Assembly: GCF_008764295.1 (NCBI RefSeq)
Contig: NZ_VTQX01000011.1
Span: 43,307-107,306, forward strand
Length of the DNA: 64,000 bases
Origin: Bacillus methanolicus
Lineage (GTDB): Bacteria; Bacillota; Bacilli; Bacillales; Cytobacillaceae
Direction of reading: 5' to 3'
The notes beneath the pieces were generated by a model. It was not told the origin of the DNA. It saw nothing but the letters and a program-made list of their open reading frames with translations, and did no database searches. Below, piece after piece: positions 63,938-64,000 of this stretch. Positions within the stretch are counted from its first letter, which is position 1; each line of letters begins with the position of its first letter. A program made the position numbers and the translations under genes.

Positions 63938-64000
63938 GTATTCGGACAGAACGGGCAAAGCGAGTAAGACTTCAGTCCGAATAAGAGGTGTATTCGGACA
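63938..64000. repeat. TATTCGGAC repeats running off the window end
   Basis: GTATTCGGACA occurs at 63938-63948 and 63990-64000 with an inverted GTCCGAATA between at 63975-63983. The set is cut by the window edge. Confidence 0.6.

Larger units (their letters stand above)
63519..64000. other. Gap to window end: hairpin repeats, no convincing gene
   Basis: Next to yojF is its promoter region. Beyond about 63600 I find no gene with a ribosome site; a 64-codon minus-strand frame covers 63764-63958 but lies on repeats. The region holds the second copy of a hairpin element and the start of a TATTCGGAC repeat set, both listed separately. Confidence 0.6.

Noticed and set aside
63764..63958. 64-codon minus-strand frame near the window end
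   Set aside because: It lies on a dispersed hairpin repeat and a direct repeat and has no ribosome site.

Overview
The window looks like chromosome of a denitrifying, low-GC, endospore-lineage Bacillaceae. TnrA, TreR, a BshB2/YojF bacillithiol pair, an OpuD-type betaine carrier, LytS/LytT and many GGAGG-type ribosome binding sites point to Bacillus sensu lato. A Sec-type (clade II) nitrous oxide reductase cluster and a fixABCX operon narrow it to something like Schinkia (Bacillus) azotoformans or a relative; that species guess is inference. No rRNA, tRNA, CRISPR array, prophage or intact insertion sequence was seen.

Layout. 0-0.4 kb: 3' end of treR. 0.6-4.1 kb: fixABCX electron-bifurcating flavoprotein operon, followed by a 21-bp-phased repeat array and a bidirectional terminator. 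4.3-8.4 kb: CstA-type carrier with a LytS/LytT two-component system. 8.7-13.4 kb: chemoreceptor, proline symporter, proline dehydrogenase. 13.7-17 kb: sigma-54 activator, APH-type kinase, MsrA-MsrB fusion. 17-23 kb: MMPL exporter with its TetR regulator and striking palindromes, betaine transporter, MFS exporter. 23.8-24.7 kb: two tiny genes divergent from tnrA. 24.7-28.6 kb: heterodimeric ABC exporter behind a possible leader peptide and attenuator. 28.6-34 kb: broken thioredoxin-reductase-like gene, YbaK deacylase, internally duplicated P-loop ATPase, and an ABC-2 exporter whose two permease genes are both frameshifted. 34-37.4 kb: MerR-BmrA-CPBP operon. 37.5-40.2 kb: AlkD-like, HAD phosphatase, sugar dehydrogenase lipoprotein. 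40.5-43 kb: ABC-2 exporter with TetR regulator. 43-51 kb: nos cluster and a divergent Fnr. 51.5-61.7 kb: IclR, oligopeptide ABC importer, M14 peptidase, amidohydrolase, PNPOx-like protein. 61.9-63.5 kb: SRPBCC protein and the bacillithiol pair.

How the parts work together. Several regulators sit beside their probable targets, with DNA sites that can be read directly. (i) A near-consensus sigma-54 promoter drives proline dehydrogenase, divergent from a PAS-AAA+-HTH activator. (ii) Two perfect TnrA boxes lie between tnrA and the divergent small genes, each centred 50 bp before the predicted start site of the gene it faces. (iii) Two FNR-type boxes lie between nosC and fnr, each centred 41.5 bp before its predicted start site. 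(iv) A MerR-type promoter with a 19-bp spacer and a dyad in the spacer precedes merR-bmrA-CPBP. (v) TetR-type palindromes lie at both TetR-controlled exporters.

Unexplained structure includes the 21-bp array, at least two small dispersed hairpin families, a nested inverted repeat after fnr, and a cluster of three gene-breaking lesions within 4 kb (two in homopolymers) that may be real decay, slippage sites or assembly errors. I did not identify one entirely new system with certainty. The strongest candidates are the duplicated P-loop ATPase, the YtkA-SurA-like lipoprotein in the nos operon, the TnrA-linked micro-gene pair, and the IclR/Opp/M14/amidohydrolase catabolic island.
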